Source: Gemmatales bacterium (GTDB lineage Bacteria; Planctomycetota; Planctomycetia; Gemmatales; Gemmataceae). Taken from it: a stretch of 64,000 nt of DNA. Each line of letters opens with the position of its first letter. Within the stretch, counting starts at the first letter, position 1. Location of the stretch: contig BPJP01000010.1 of the NCBI GenBank assembly GCA_026004675.1, forward strand, positions 62,001 to 126,000. The letters are read 5' to 3'. The notes under the pieces were generated by a model that searched no databases, had not been told where the DNA came from, and was given only the letters and a program-made list of their open reading frames with translations. Of the stretch, positions 45,573 through 53,631 are shown piece by piece. The position numbers and the translations under genes were made by a program.

Positions 45573-46334
45573 TCATCCGACCTGCGGTTCGGCCCGCGTC
45601 GTCGCTCCTTCATTTGTCGAGGAACGTACCAGACGTATCGCCTCGGCCAGGGCGATTCGGCCTTCATACAATGCCCGACCGATAATACACCCCGCCAACG
45701 GCAATCGGCTCAGTTTCCGAATGTCATCCAGAGTCGTGATTCCTCCCGAAGCGATCACTGGAATCTTCGACGTTTGGCACAAGGCTTCGTACGCTGCAAA
45801 ATTCGGTCCTTCGAGCATGCCGTCGCGGCTAATATCGGTGTATACAATGGCGGCGAGCGGCCAACCATCGACTCGTTCCACGAACTCGCTCGCCGACTCT
45901 TCCGTTTGTTCGCGCCAACCCTCGACTGAAAGCCGACCGTCTCGGGCATCGACGCCAAGGACAATTCGTTTCGGGAAACGCTGGCAGATGCGTTCCAGCC
46001 AGTCGGGTTCGCGGATCGCCCGCGAACCAACCACGACGCGTGCAACGCCCAATTGCAGAACACGGGCGATATCCTCTTCGGTTCGCAGCCCACCACCTAA
46101 CTGGCAAGGGATGTTCGTTTCTTCGACGATCCGGACCACGCAGTCGACGTTGACCGGCTTGCCTTGTCTCGCTCCGTCCAGATCAACAAGATGAAGAAAC
46201 TCGGCCCCTTGTTGCATCCAGCGTCGAGCCATGGCGGCGGGATCACTGCCAAAGACCGTTTCCTGGTCGTAATCCCCCTGGCGCAGGCGAACGCACTGTC
46301 CCCCTCGAATATCAATCGCTGGCAGAATCTGCAT
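45573..46334 (-). CDS. hisA: Phosphoribosylformimino-5-aminoimidazole carboxamide ribotide isomerase (HisA)
   Basis: TIM-barrel isomerase of histidine biosynthesis, about 253 residues. MQILPAIDIRGGQCVRLRQGDYDQETVFG is the defining N-terminus (catalytic Asp in PAIDI), followed by LHLVDLDGARQGKPVNVDCV, CQLGGGLRTEEDI, GVARVVVGSRAI, YTDISRDGMLEGPNFAAY (second catalytic Asp) and VIASGGITTLDDI. ATG 46334 is used, with GGAAAG upstream. It is in front of the EF-G paralogue, 85 bases away, and divergent from the DNA methyltransferase. Confidence 0.96.
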   Translation of the reverse strand: MQILPAIDIRGGQCVRLRQGDYDQETVFGSDPAAMARRWMQQGAEFLHLVDLDGARQGKPVNVDCVVRIVEETNIPCQLGGGLRTEEDIARVLQLGVARVVVGSRAIREPDWLERICQRFPKRIVLGVDARDGRLSVEGWREQTEESASEFVERVDGWPLAAIVYTDISRDGMLEGPNFAAYEALCQTSKIPVIASGGITTLDDIRKLSRLPLAGCIIGRALYEGRIALAEAIRLVRSSTNEGATTRAEPQVG

Positions 46335-46534
46335 TGTGCTTTCCGCCCTGCTCTGTCGCAACAGGCAGGGCATAACCTACATGGTAAAAAGGAAAGTTTA
46401 TCGTCTTGCGCCGGATTCGGGAAGAACAGAACTGCACGATTCGCATTGGCACTGGTCCGAGCCGTCCGCTTCCAATTCCCAATGCTGCCGTTGGTCCGTA
46501 TGATAACAACAAGACGATGGAAGGAGCCGATAGC

Positions 46535-47467
46535 ATGTTGCCTGTCAATACCATCCACCAGGGAGACTGCCTGGAGCTACTCAAAGAAATCGATACGGGC
46601 AGCGTCGACCTCGCCTTCGCCGATCCCCCGTTCAACATCGGCTATGATTACGACGAGTACGAGGATGATCAGGAATACGAACAATATTTGTCATGGTGCA
46701 GGGAGTGGATGGGGGAGGTCAGTCGGGTGTTGAAGCCGACGGGGACATTCTGGCTGGCCATCGGCGATGAATACGCCGCCGAGTTGAAGTTGATTTGCCG
46801 CAACGATTTGAAGCTCACATGCCGAAGTTGGGTAGTGTGGTATTACACCTTTGGCGTCAATTGCACGAAGAAATTCAACCGGTCGCACGCGCATCTTTTT
46901 CACTTTGTCAAGAACCCGAAACGGTACACGTTCAACAGCGAAGAGCCTGCGGTAAGGGTGCCGTCAGCTCGTCAACTGGTCTATGCCGACGCGCGTGCCA
47001 ACCCGGCGGGGCGTTTGCCAGATGACACCTGGATTCTCCGGCCGCAGGACGTGCCTGGCGGGTTTTCCGAAAGCGAAGACACCTGGTATTTCCCGCGTGT
47101 CGCCGGCACCTTCAAAGAACGGGCTGGCTTCCATGGTTGCCAGATGCCAGAACAACTCCTGGGTCGGATTATTCGCATTTCTTCCAACGAGGGTGATTTG
47201 GTACTCGATCCGTTCGCCGGCAGCGGCACCACCCTGGCTGTCGCGAAGAAACTCGGCCGCAAGTGGCTCGGCATCGAATTGTCGAAAAACTATGCCGTCC
47301 GAGCCAATGCCCGCCTGGCGAGCATCACCGTGGGAGATCCGTTGAGCGGGTCGCCGAATCCGTTGCTCAGCGCGCCCCCGACCGTGCCCGGCCGACAGCG
47401 TCGGCCCCATAAAAACGCCGTTGCGAAACAGTCCGTGCCGGAGTTGTTCGATGGCCTCGAAGAGTGA
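46535..47467 (+). CDS. Orphan DNA methyltransferase (N6-adenine or N4-cytosine, beta-class)
   Basis: About 310 residues. Motif IV DPPFNIGYDYDEY near the N-terminus (about residue 30), SAM motif I LVLDPFAGSGTTLAVAKKLGRKWLGIEL near the C-terminus, that is, the beta order. The opening LPVNTIHQGDCLELLKEI matches the family. ATG 46535 was chosen because GGAAGGAG lies eight bases upstream; ATG 46517 overlaps this sequence. No restriction endonuclease or specificity gene is seen nearby, so it is probably a solitary methyltransferase with a regulatory role or a cell-cycle role; target is unknown. Confidence 0.9.
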   Translation: MLPVNTIHQGDCLELLKEIDTGSVDLAFADPPFNIGYDYDEYEDDQEYEQYLSWCREWMGEVSRVLKPTGTFWLAIGDEYAAELKLICRNDLKLTCRSWVVWYYTFGVNCTKKFNRSHAHLFHFVKNPKRYTFNSEEPAVRVPSARQLVYADARANPAGRLPDDTWILRPQDVPGGFSESEDTWYFPRVAGTFKERAGFHGCQMPEQLLGRIIRISSNEGDLVLDPFAGSGTTLAVAKKLGRKWLGIELSKNYAVRANARLASITVGDPLSGSPNPLLSAPPTVPGRQRRPHKNAVAKQSVPELFDGLEE

Positions 47468-47546
47468 ATCGTTTCCTCAACGAAGCTTCCAATCGCCGGT
47501 GCTCTGCGAAATGTCACGTTTTTTTCACGTCGTTTGAGGCAGGATC

Positions 47547-49316
47547 ATGGCGTCACTCTCAGAGCAGATTCCCAATCGCCACGTGCAACGTTGGGTGCAC
47601 GATTGCGCTGAGAAGTGTTCCCCTGCTTCTGTCCGGGTTCTCGATGGATCGCCCGACGAGAAGCAACAACTTCTAGCAGAAGCCGTCGCCAACAAAGTAC
47701 TGATTCCGTTGAATCGACAGAAATGGCCCGGCTGTTATCTGCACCGCAGCCATCCGCAAGACGTCGCCCGCACCGAGCACTGCACCTTCATCTGCACTCC
47801 CGAGAAACGCGAAGCAGGCCCAACCAACAACTGGCTCGACGACCGCCATGCCTACGCCATGCTTGAAGCCCACTTCCAGGGTTGCATGAAAGGCAAGACC
47901 ATGTTCGTCGTGCCTTTCATCATGGGACCGGCTGGTTCGCCGCTGGCCAAAGTCGGCATCCAACTCACCGATTCCATCTACGTGGCCATCAGCATGGGCA
48001 TCATGACACGCATGGGCCGGCAAACCTGGGACCAACTCGGTTCGACTGACGACTTCACCCGCTGCCTGCACAGCGTCGGCGACTGCGATCCCAAACGCCG
48101 ATACATCTGCCATTTCCCGCACGACAACACGATATGGAGTTATGGCTCGAATTACGGCGGCAATGCCCTTCTAGGAAAAAAGTGCCTGGCACTCCGCATC
48201 GCCAGCTTCCTGGGCAGAAAACAGGGATGGATGGCCGAGCATATGCTGCTCGTCGGGGCTACCAACCCGCAGGGGGAAACGACTTATGTCACGGGTGCCT
48301 TTCCCAGCGCCTGCGGCAAAACCAACTTCGCCATGATGGTCCCGCCAGCCGATTACCGGAAAGCCGGCTGGAAAATATCCACCGTCGGCGACGATATCGT
48401 CTGGATGTACGTCAATCAACGAGACGGCAGGCTGTGGGCGATCAACCCGGAAGCGGGCTATTTCGGCGTCGTGCCCGGAACCAGCGAGAAAACCAACCCC
48501 AATGCCATGACGGCCATTCGCCACGACACCATCTTTACCAATGTCGCCCTTCTCCCCGATGGCGATGTCTGGTGGGAGGGCAAAGGCGATCCTCCCAAAG
48601 AATGTCTCGATTGGCGTGGGGAAAAGTGGACGCCAGGATGTGGGCGACCCGCCGCCCATCCCAACAGCCGATTCACCGTTTCGATGTGGAACAATCCCAT
48701 TCTCGATCCAAAAGCCGACGACCCGGTCGGCGTCCCGGTGTCGGGGATCATCTTCGGCGGACGGCGCTCCGACACGATCCCATTATGCGTGCAATCTTTT
48801 AATTGGAGCCACGGCGTTTATCTCGGTGCGACGCTGAGTTCCGAGACGACGGCAGCAGCCACGGGACAGGTGGGAGTTGTTCGTCGCGATCCCATGGCGA
48901 TGCGGCCCTTTTGCGGCTACAACATGGGCGACTACTTCCGGCATTGGCTCGACATGCGCAAGCGGCTGGTCGATCCGCCGCGGATTTTTCTTGTCAACTG
49001 GTTTCGGAAAAATGAAAAAGGCCAGTACCTCTGGCCCGGATTTGGCGAAAACCTCCGTGTGTTGGAATGGATGATTGGCCGCTGCCGGGGGCGCGCCAGC
49101 GCTCGCGAAACAGCCCTGGGTTGGTCCCCTACCGCCAACGACCTCAACCTCGGTGGTTTGGATCTCGACGCCGAGACCTGGCAACGATTGCAAGCCGTCA
49201 ACGCCAAGGAGATGCAGCAAGAACTGGCCTCCCAGCAAGAGTTGTACGATCAGCTCGGCGACGACATGCCCAGGGAACTGGTCTGGCAGCGCGAGTTGAC
49301 TGCTGCCGCCATTTGA
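47547..49316 (+). CDS. pckG: Phosphoenolpyruvate carboxykinase (GTP)
   Basis: A 589-residue gluconeogenic enzyme that converts oxaloacetate to PEP with GTP. Visible are CTFICTPEKREAGPTNNW, MFVVPFIMGPAGSPLAKVGIQLTDS, HFPHDNTIWSYGSNYGGNALLGKKC, the kinase loop FPSACGKTNFAMM (GTP type), VGDDIVWM and GIIFGGRRSDTIPL, with FNWSHGVYLGATLSSETTAA for the lid region. It is not the ATP-dependent type. A short AGGCAGG lies upstream. A soluble histidine kinase follows 38 bases later, but shared regulation is not shown. Confidence 0.97.
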   Translation: MASLSEQIPNRHVQRWVHDCAEKCSPASVRVLDGSPDEKQQLLAEAVANKVLIPLNRQKWPGCYLHRSHPQDVARTEHCTFICTPEKREAGPTNNWLDDRHAYAMLEAHFQGCMKGKTMFVVPFIMGPAGSPLAKVGIQLTDSIYVAISMGIMTRMGRQTWDQLGSTDDFTRCLHSVGDCDPKRRYICHFPHDNTIWSYGSNYGGNALLGKKCLALRIASFLGRKQGWMAEHMLLVGATNPQGETTYVTGAFPSACGKTNFAMMVPPADYRKAGWKISTVGDDIVWMYVNQRDGRLWAINPEAGYFGVVPGTSEKTNPNAMTAIRHDTIFTNVALLPDGDVWWEGKGDPPKECLDWRGEKWTPGCGRPAAHPNSRFTVSMWNNPILDPKADDPVGVPVSGIIFGGRRSDTIPLCVQSFNWSHGVYLGATLSSETTAAATGQVGVVRRDPMAMRPFCGYNMGDYFRHWLDMRKRLVDPPRIFLVNWFRKNEKGQYLWPGFGENLRVLEWMIGRCRGRASARETALGWSPTANDLNLGGLDLDAETWQRLQAVNAKEMQQELASQQELYDQLGDDMPRELVWQRELTAAAI

Positions 49317-49354
49317 TCCTGTCATGGTCGTCGATCGCTTTGTACGGGGCAGAC

Positions 49355-50038
49355 ATGGTCAACCAAGAATACACGGAACTGGCCGAACTGGCAGGCAGTT
49401 TCATCCACGAAATCAAAAACCACCTCAGCACACTGGGTTTGAACTTGCAACTTCTGGCCGAAGACTTCCAAGAGCCGCAATCGCAACGCGAACGCCGGGC
49501 CTACGATCGCATTAAAAGACTCCAGAACGAATGCCGGCGACTCATCGACAAATCCAACGACTTTCTTCGCTTCGCCCGCGTCAAAGACCTGGAACTGACT
49601 CCGGCAAACCTTCCCGAAGTCCTTGCCGAGATGACCGATTTCTTCGGACCTACCGCCCGAAAAAACAACATCGATCTCAAGGTCTTCGTGCCTGCCAGTT
49701 TGCCCCAGGTCATGCTCGACCGGGAAATGTTCAAACAAGCTCTCTTGAACCTGATGCTCAACGCCCAACAAGCCATGCCCGATGGCGGCGAACTGACGCT
49801 CCAGGCATTCGCCGACAACGATGGAGTTCACCTGAACTTGATCGACACCGGCAAAGGAATGAACGAAACGGTCGTTACTCGTATCTTTCGGCCCTTCTAC
49901 ACCACACGCCCCGACGGCAGTGGCCTGGGTTTGCCGACCGCAAAAAAAATCATCGAAGCCCACGGCGGCTCCATCGACGTCGAAAGCGAAGTCAGCAAAG
50001 GAACCAAATTCACCATCCATCTCCCCTTGGCGAAATGA
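49355..50038 (+). CDS. Soluble sensor-less histidine kinase
   Basis: About 227 residues with HisKA-type phosphoacceptor FIHEIKNHLSTLGLNLQLLAED (His about 18) and C-terminal HATPase_c with N box QALLNLMLNAQQAMPDGGE, G1 DTGKGM, and GSGLGLPTAKKIIEAHGGSIDV and GTKFTIHLPL. There is no membrane segment and no receiver domain; the sensor is absent or supplied in trans. ATG 49355 follows the end of pckG. The cognate response regulator is not in the window. It looks like an NtrB-type kinase by its H box. Confidence 0.9.
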   Translation: MVNQEYTELAELAGSFIHEIKNHLSTLGLNLQLLAEDFQEPQSQRERRAYDRIKRLQNECRRLIDKSNDFLRFARVKDLELTPANLPEVLAEMTDFFGPTARKNNIDLKVFVPASLPQVMLDREMFKQALLNLMLNAQQAMPDGGELTLQAFADNDGVHLNLIDTGKGMNETVVTRIFRPFYTTRPDGSGLGLPTAKKIIEAHGGSIDVESEVSKGTKFTIHLPLAK

Positions 50039-50070
50039 AACCATTTGTCGAATAACCTGTAGTCTTTGCC

Positions 50071-51195
50071 ATGGAAGAACTCGAACCGACTCCCCCCGAA
50101 GTGAAACGTTACCAAAGGCAAAAGCTCACTGCCGGCATCGCCGCTCTTGCCGTCTCGTTTTGCGTTCTCGCCCTGGCCTCCTTTTCTTTCGGACCCGCTA
50201 TCGACCGGATCGTTCGCGACTGGTTCGGCACGAATGTCTGGCTGCGTCTTTTGGTTCTCGCTCTGCTTTACGGCGGTCTTCTGGAATGGCTGACGCTCCC
50301 CTTCGATTTCTACTCCGGCTACATCCTGGAGCACCGCTATGAACTCAGCACGCAAACGCTGGCCGGCTGGCTGTGGAAAAAACTCAAGGCATACCTGGTT
50401 GGCGGGCCGATCGCCCTGGCCCTTCTCTTTGGCGTCTACAGCCTGCTTTGGTTTGCCGGCTCGTGGTGGTGGGTCTGGGCAGCAACAGGTTGGCTGCTGT
50501 TTGCGGTCCTCCTTGCTCGGGTCGCCCCTGTTTTGATTCTGCCTCTCTTTTACAAGGTGACGCCGTTGGATGACCCCGAGCTGCGCGGCCGACTGCAGCG
50601 CCTGGCCGAGCGCGCCGGCCTGGATATCGAAGGCGTCTACCGCCTGCACTTGAGCGAGGAGACGAAAAAAGCCAATGCCGCCCTGGCTGGATTGGGCAAA
50701 AGCCGACGCGTCCTCTTGGGTGATACCCTCCTCGACCAGTTTTCACCAGAAGAAATCGACGTCGTTTTCGCCCATGAAGTCGGACACCACTACTACCGTC
50801 ACATCCCCAAGCTGATCAGCGTGAATACTGTGACGGCGTTCGTTTTCTTCTGGCTCGCCGATGTCCTTCTACGCAGCTTGTCGACCTGGCTTGGCTACGC
50901 CGCGTTTAACGATCCCGGCGCTCTCCCTCTCCTGATGCTGATCGGCATGTCCTTCAGCCTGGTTCTAATGCCAATGGGTAATGCCCTCAGCCGGCATTTC
51001 GAAAGACAATGCGACCGCTTCGCCCTGGAACAGACCAGCAACCCGTCCGCTTACCGATCGGCATTCATCAAACTGGCGAAAACCAACAAGGCGGATGCCG
51101 ACCCGAACCGTGTCCTGGTCTGGCTGTTCCACGACCACCCGCCGATCCGTGAACGCCTGGCGCTGGCTGGAGACGGGAGCAGCAAAGAAGACTGA
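50071..51195 (+). CDS. M48 family membrane zinc metalloprotease (Ste24/CAAX protease-like)
   Basis: A 374-residue protein with about five membrane helices, the first at SFCVLALASFSFGPAI. An M48 protease core with HEVGHHYYRHIP (HExxH, two zinc His) and the downstream Glu in SRHFERQCDRFALEQ. FDFYSGYILEHRYELSTQTLAGWL is typical of Ste24-like enzymes. The C-terminal WLFHDHPPIRERLALA is the usual ending. It probably degrades or processes membrane proteins. No clear ribosome site is seen; it lies 32 bases after the histidine-kinase gene. Confidence 0.93.
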   Translation: MEELEPTPPEVKRYQRQKLTAGIAALAVSFCVLALASFSFGPAIDRIVRDWFGTNVWLRLLVLALLYGGLLEWLTLPFDFYSGYILEHRYELSTQTLAGWLWKKLKAYLVGGPIALALLFGVYSLLWFAGSWWWVWAATGWLLFAVLLARVAPVLILPLFYKVTPLDDPELRGRLQRLAERAGLDIEGVYRLHLSEETKKANAALAGLGKSRRVLLGDTLLDQFSPEEIDVVFAHEVGHHYYRHIPKLISVNTVTAFVFFWLADVLLRSLSTWLGYAAFNDPGALPLLMLIGMSFSLVLMPMGNALSRHFERQCDRFALEQTSNPSAYRSAFIKLAKTNKADADPNRVLVWLFHDHPPIRERLALAGDGSSKED

Positions 51196-51549
51196 TACAT
51201 TTCTATTTTCTATTTGCGATTCATCAGGTTGCAGAAGCGCGGAATTCCGTGCTACCTCGCATCAAGTGGCACGCCCTGACCAACAGGAAGGCCGTCCTAG
51301 CGCCCAGCACCGGCACGCAACCATGTTGCAGCAACTCTCGTGGCTGGCCTCACCACGCCCTTTCAGGGAGCGAGCGCGGACCTTTCCGTTCCTACTTTCA
51401 TGTAGGACGAAACCTTTCACCAAATCCCGCCAAACACCGCCAGTTGACGGCTGACTAGAACAATTGAGCGGCACAGACATTCCGCCATGTTTGGCGGTAA
51501 TGGCACGCGCAATCCCTACTCCTTGAGCGGCAATGATCAAAAAGATCGC
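51196..51549. other. Non-coding stretch after the M48 gene containing a dispersed repeat
   Basis: 354 bases with no supported gene. Most is occupied by copy 1 of a 165-171-base dispersed repeat (51288-51458); the remaining bases hold no recognisable element. Confidence 0.6.
51288..51458. repeat. Dispersed intergenic repeat, copy 1
   Basis: Contains ACGCAACCATGTTGCAGCA, GGGAGCGAGCGCGGACC and TTGACGGCTGACTAG, all shared with copy 3 at 59381-59545. Compared with copy 3 there is a six-base insertion (CACCGG after CAG) and scattered substitutions. It lies downstream of the M48 gene and upstream of the end of the first large LRR gene. ATGTTGCA and CTACTTTCATGTAG are small palindromes in it. Confidence 0.85.
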
Positions 51550-53559
51550 CTAATGCTCGACAGAACAGCCAGGCAAATTCTTGCGCAACTCCTTCAGACC
51601 TGCATTCGTGATCTGAGGACAGTCCTTCAAGCCGAGCCAAGCGAGGTTTCGCAATCTGATGAGCTTTTTAAGCCCCGCATCTGTGATAGCGGAACAGCCG
51701 CTCAATAGAAGCCAAGTGAGGTTTTGCAACCTGGCGATCTCCTTCAGCCCGACGTCGGTTATGTTGCGGCAACCGTACAAGTTGAGCGACTTAAGGTTTT
51801 GCAACCTGGCGATCTCCTTCAGCCCGACGTCGGTTATGTTGCGGCAACCGTACAAGTTGAGCGACTTAAGGTTTTGCAACCTGGCGATCTCCTTCAGCCC
51901 GACGTCGGTTATGTTGCGGCAACCGTACAAGTTGAGCGACTTAAGGTTTTGCAACCTGGCGATCTCCTTCAGCCCGACGTCGGTTATGTTGCGGCAACCG
52001 TACAAGTTGAGCGACTTAAGGTTTTGCAACCTGGCGATCTCCTTCAGCCCGACGTCGGTTATGTTGCGGCAACCGTCCAAGTTGAGCGACTTAAGGTTTT
52101 GCAACCTGGCGATCTCCTTCAGCCCCGCATCTGTGATTTTGCCGCAGGCCGCTAAGTTAAGCGACGTAAGGTCTTGCAACTTGGCGATCTCCTTCAGCCC
52201 GACGTCGGTTATCCTACTTTCTTCAATTCGTCCCGGATTTTGTCCTAGATTTTCAGGCAATCCGAGACAGTCTGAGAGGTCGAGCGACTTGAGGTTTTGC
52301 AGCTTAGCCACCTCCTTCAGCGCCGCGTCTGTTATGGTGTCGCATCGCGACAGGTCGAGCGACTTGAGGTTTTTTAGTCTTGAGATCTCCTTCAGCTCCG
52401 CCTCGGATATGTGGCATCCCGACAGGTCGAGCGACTCGAGGTTTTGTAGTTTGGCGACCTCCTTCAGACCTGCCTGCGTGATCCTGTAGCACCACTCCAA
52501 GCTGAGCGACTTGAGTCGTTGCATCTTGCTGATCTCCTTGAGCCCTGCGTCTGTAATCGGTTTGCGGGCGCCGACGTCGAGCCACTCGAGGTTTTGCAGC
52601 TTGGCGACCTCCTTTAACCCCGCGTCTCCTACGCCGCAGTCGTCCAGGTTAAGCCAAGTGAGGTTTTGCAACTTGGCGATCTCCTTCAGCCCTGCCGCTG
52701 TCAAACGATAGCAGTTCCGCAAGTCGAGCGACTTGAGGTTTTGCAGCCTTGCGATCTCCTTCAGTCCAGCGTCCGTGATGCTGTAGCACCGCTTCAAGCT
52801 GAGCGACTCGAGGTTCTTCAGGCTGGCGATCTCCTTCAACCCTGCGTCTGTGATCTCACAGTGGTTCAGGTTGAGCGACTTGAGGTTCTTCAACTTGGCG
52901 ATCTCCTTCAGTCCAGCATCTGTGATGTAGTCGCAATACTGCAAGTTGAGCGATTTGAGGCATTGCAACTTGGCGATCTCCTTCAAGCCCGCGTCCGTGA
53001 TCAGTTGACACTGCGACAGGTCGAGCGACTCAAGCGTTTGCAACTTGGCGAGTTGCCTTAGCCCTGCGTTCGTGATTATGGCCGCGGTTTGGGTCTCCCA
53101 CGGCTCGTGGTAGAGGAACCCCGACAAGTTGAGCGATTTGAGGCATTGCAACTTGGCGATCTCCTTCAGCCCCGCATCTGTGATTTTGCCGCAGGCCGCT
53201 AAGTTAAGCGACGTAAGGTTTTGCAACTTGGCGATCTCCTTCAATCCCGCGTTGGTAAACGCGCGGCAACCCGACAAGTCGAGCGATTGGACGTCCTGCA
53301 ACCAGGCAATTTCTTTCAAATCTCGGTCGGTCGCGGGTGAAAAGGACAAATCCACCTCCAGCATTGGCTGGCCGGCTCGATTCATTACGAATTGCACCTT
53401 CCCCCCCAGCCGAACAATCCTTTTCAAAATTTTCCTCGCGTCCTTGTCATCGTTGTCCGGCAAGGGAGCCGACGCCATCGACCCTCGGCAGCTCGAGATC
53501 GCCATCTCGACAAAACCCAGAAACAAAACCAGTACGAGAATGCCATATCTCACGGACAT
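51550..53559 (-). CDS. Secreted cysteine-type leucine-rich repeat protein (copy A)
   Basis: About 669 residues: a signal peptide (MSVRYGILVLVLFLGFVEMAIS), then a 50-residue cap (DDKDARKILKRIVRLGGKVQFVMNRAGQPML), then about 22 LRRs of the LRR_CC type, consensus DAGLKEIAxLQNLKSLNLxxCxxIT, about 25 residues each. The five repeats at residues about 485-610 are nearly identical (NLYGCRNITDV), encoded by the 75-bp minisatellite at 51721-52095. ATG 53559 follows GAGGAGG; the open frame to 53592 starts in a remnant of the neighbouring gene. Its first 236 bases are identical to copy B. Likely a surface or periplasmic binding protein. Confidence 0.9.
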   Translation of the reverse strand: MSVRYGILVLVLFLGFVEMAISSCRGSMASAPLPDNDDKDARKILKRIVRLGGKVQFVMNRAGQPMLEVDLSFSPATDRDLKEIAWLQDVQSLDLSGCRAFTNAGLKEIAKLQNLTSLNLAACGKITDAGLKEIAKLQCLKSLNLSGFLYHEPWETQTAAIITNAGLRQLAKLQTLESLDLSQCQLITDAGLKEIAKLQCLKSLNLQYCDYITDAGLKEIAKLKNLKSLNLNHCEITDAGLKEIASLKNLESLSLKRCYSITDAGLKEIARLQNLKSLDLRNCYRLTAAGLKEIAKLQNLTWLNLDDCGVGDAGLKEVAKLQNLEWLDVGARKPITDAGLKEISKMQRLKSLSLEWCYRITQAGLKEVAKLQNLESLDLSGCHISEAELKEISRLKNLKSLDLSRCDTITDAALKEVAKLQNLKSLDLSDCLGLPENLGQNPGRIEESRITDVGLKEIAKLQDLTSLNLAACGKITDAGLKEIARLQNLKSLNLDGCRNITDVGLKEIARLQNLKSLNLYGCRNITDVGLKEIARLQNLKSLNLYGCRNITDVGLKEIARLQNLKSLNLYGCRNITDVGLKEIARLQNLKSLNLYGCRNITDVGLKEIARLQNLTWLLLSGCSAITDAGLKKLIRLRNLAWLGLKDCPQITNAGLKELRKNLPGCSVEH
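51721..52095. repeat. 75-bp tandem repeat array (five units) inside an LRR gene
   Basis: Units start at 51721, 51796, 51871, 51946 and 52021; each begins GTTTTGCAACCTGGCGATC. Four units are identical by eye and the last differs by one base (TAC to TCC around 52076, Tyr to Asp in the protein). Each unit encodes one 25-residue LRR, so copy number changes would keep the frame. Confidence 0.9.
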
Positions 53560-53574
53560 ATCCTCCTCAATCTT
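53339..53574. repeat. 236-bp identical block, copy at the 5' end of LRR copy A
   Basis: Identical by eye over 236 bases to 55910-56145 (offset 2571). It covers the ribosome-binding site, signal peptide and cap region, suggesting a recent duplication or gene conversion that keeps a common secretion and expression leader on two LRR genes. Confidence 0.88.
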
Positions 53575-53593
53575 GCTACAGTTCAAGGACAAG

Positions 53594-53630
53594 GTCCGGC
53601 GTGAAACAGTCCGGTAAGTTCCTCTGCAAC
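53594..53630. repeat. 37-bp remnant of the 3' end of LRR copy B
   Basis: GTCCGGCGTGAAACAGTCCG and the next 17 bases repeat 53656-53692, which encode the C-terminal RNLPDCFTPD of LRR copy B on the minus strand. It stands between the end of copy B and the start of copy A, so it is a recombination scar of a third gene end or a tandem duplication junction. Confidence 0.8.
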
Positions 53631-53631
53631 C

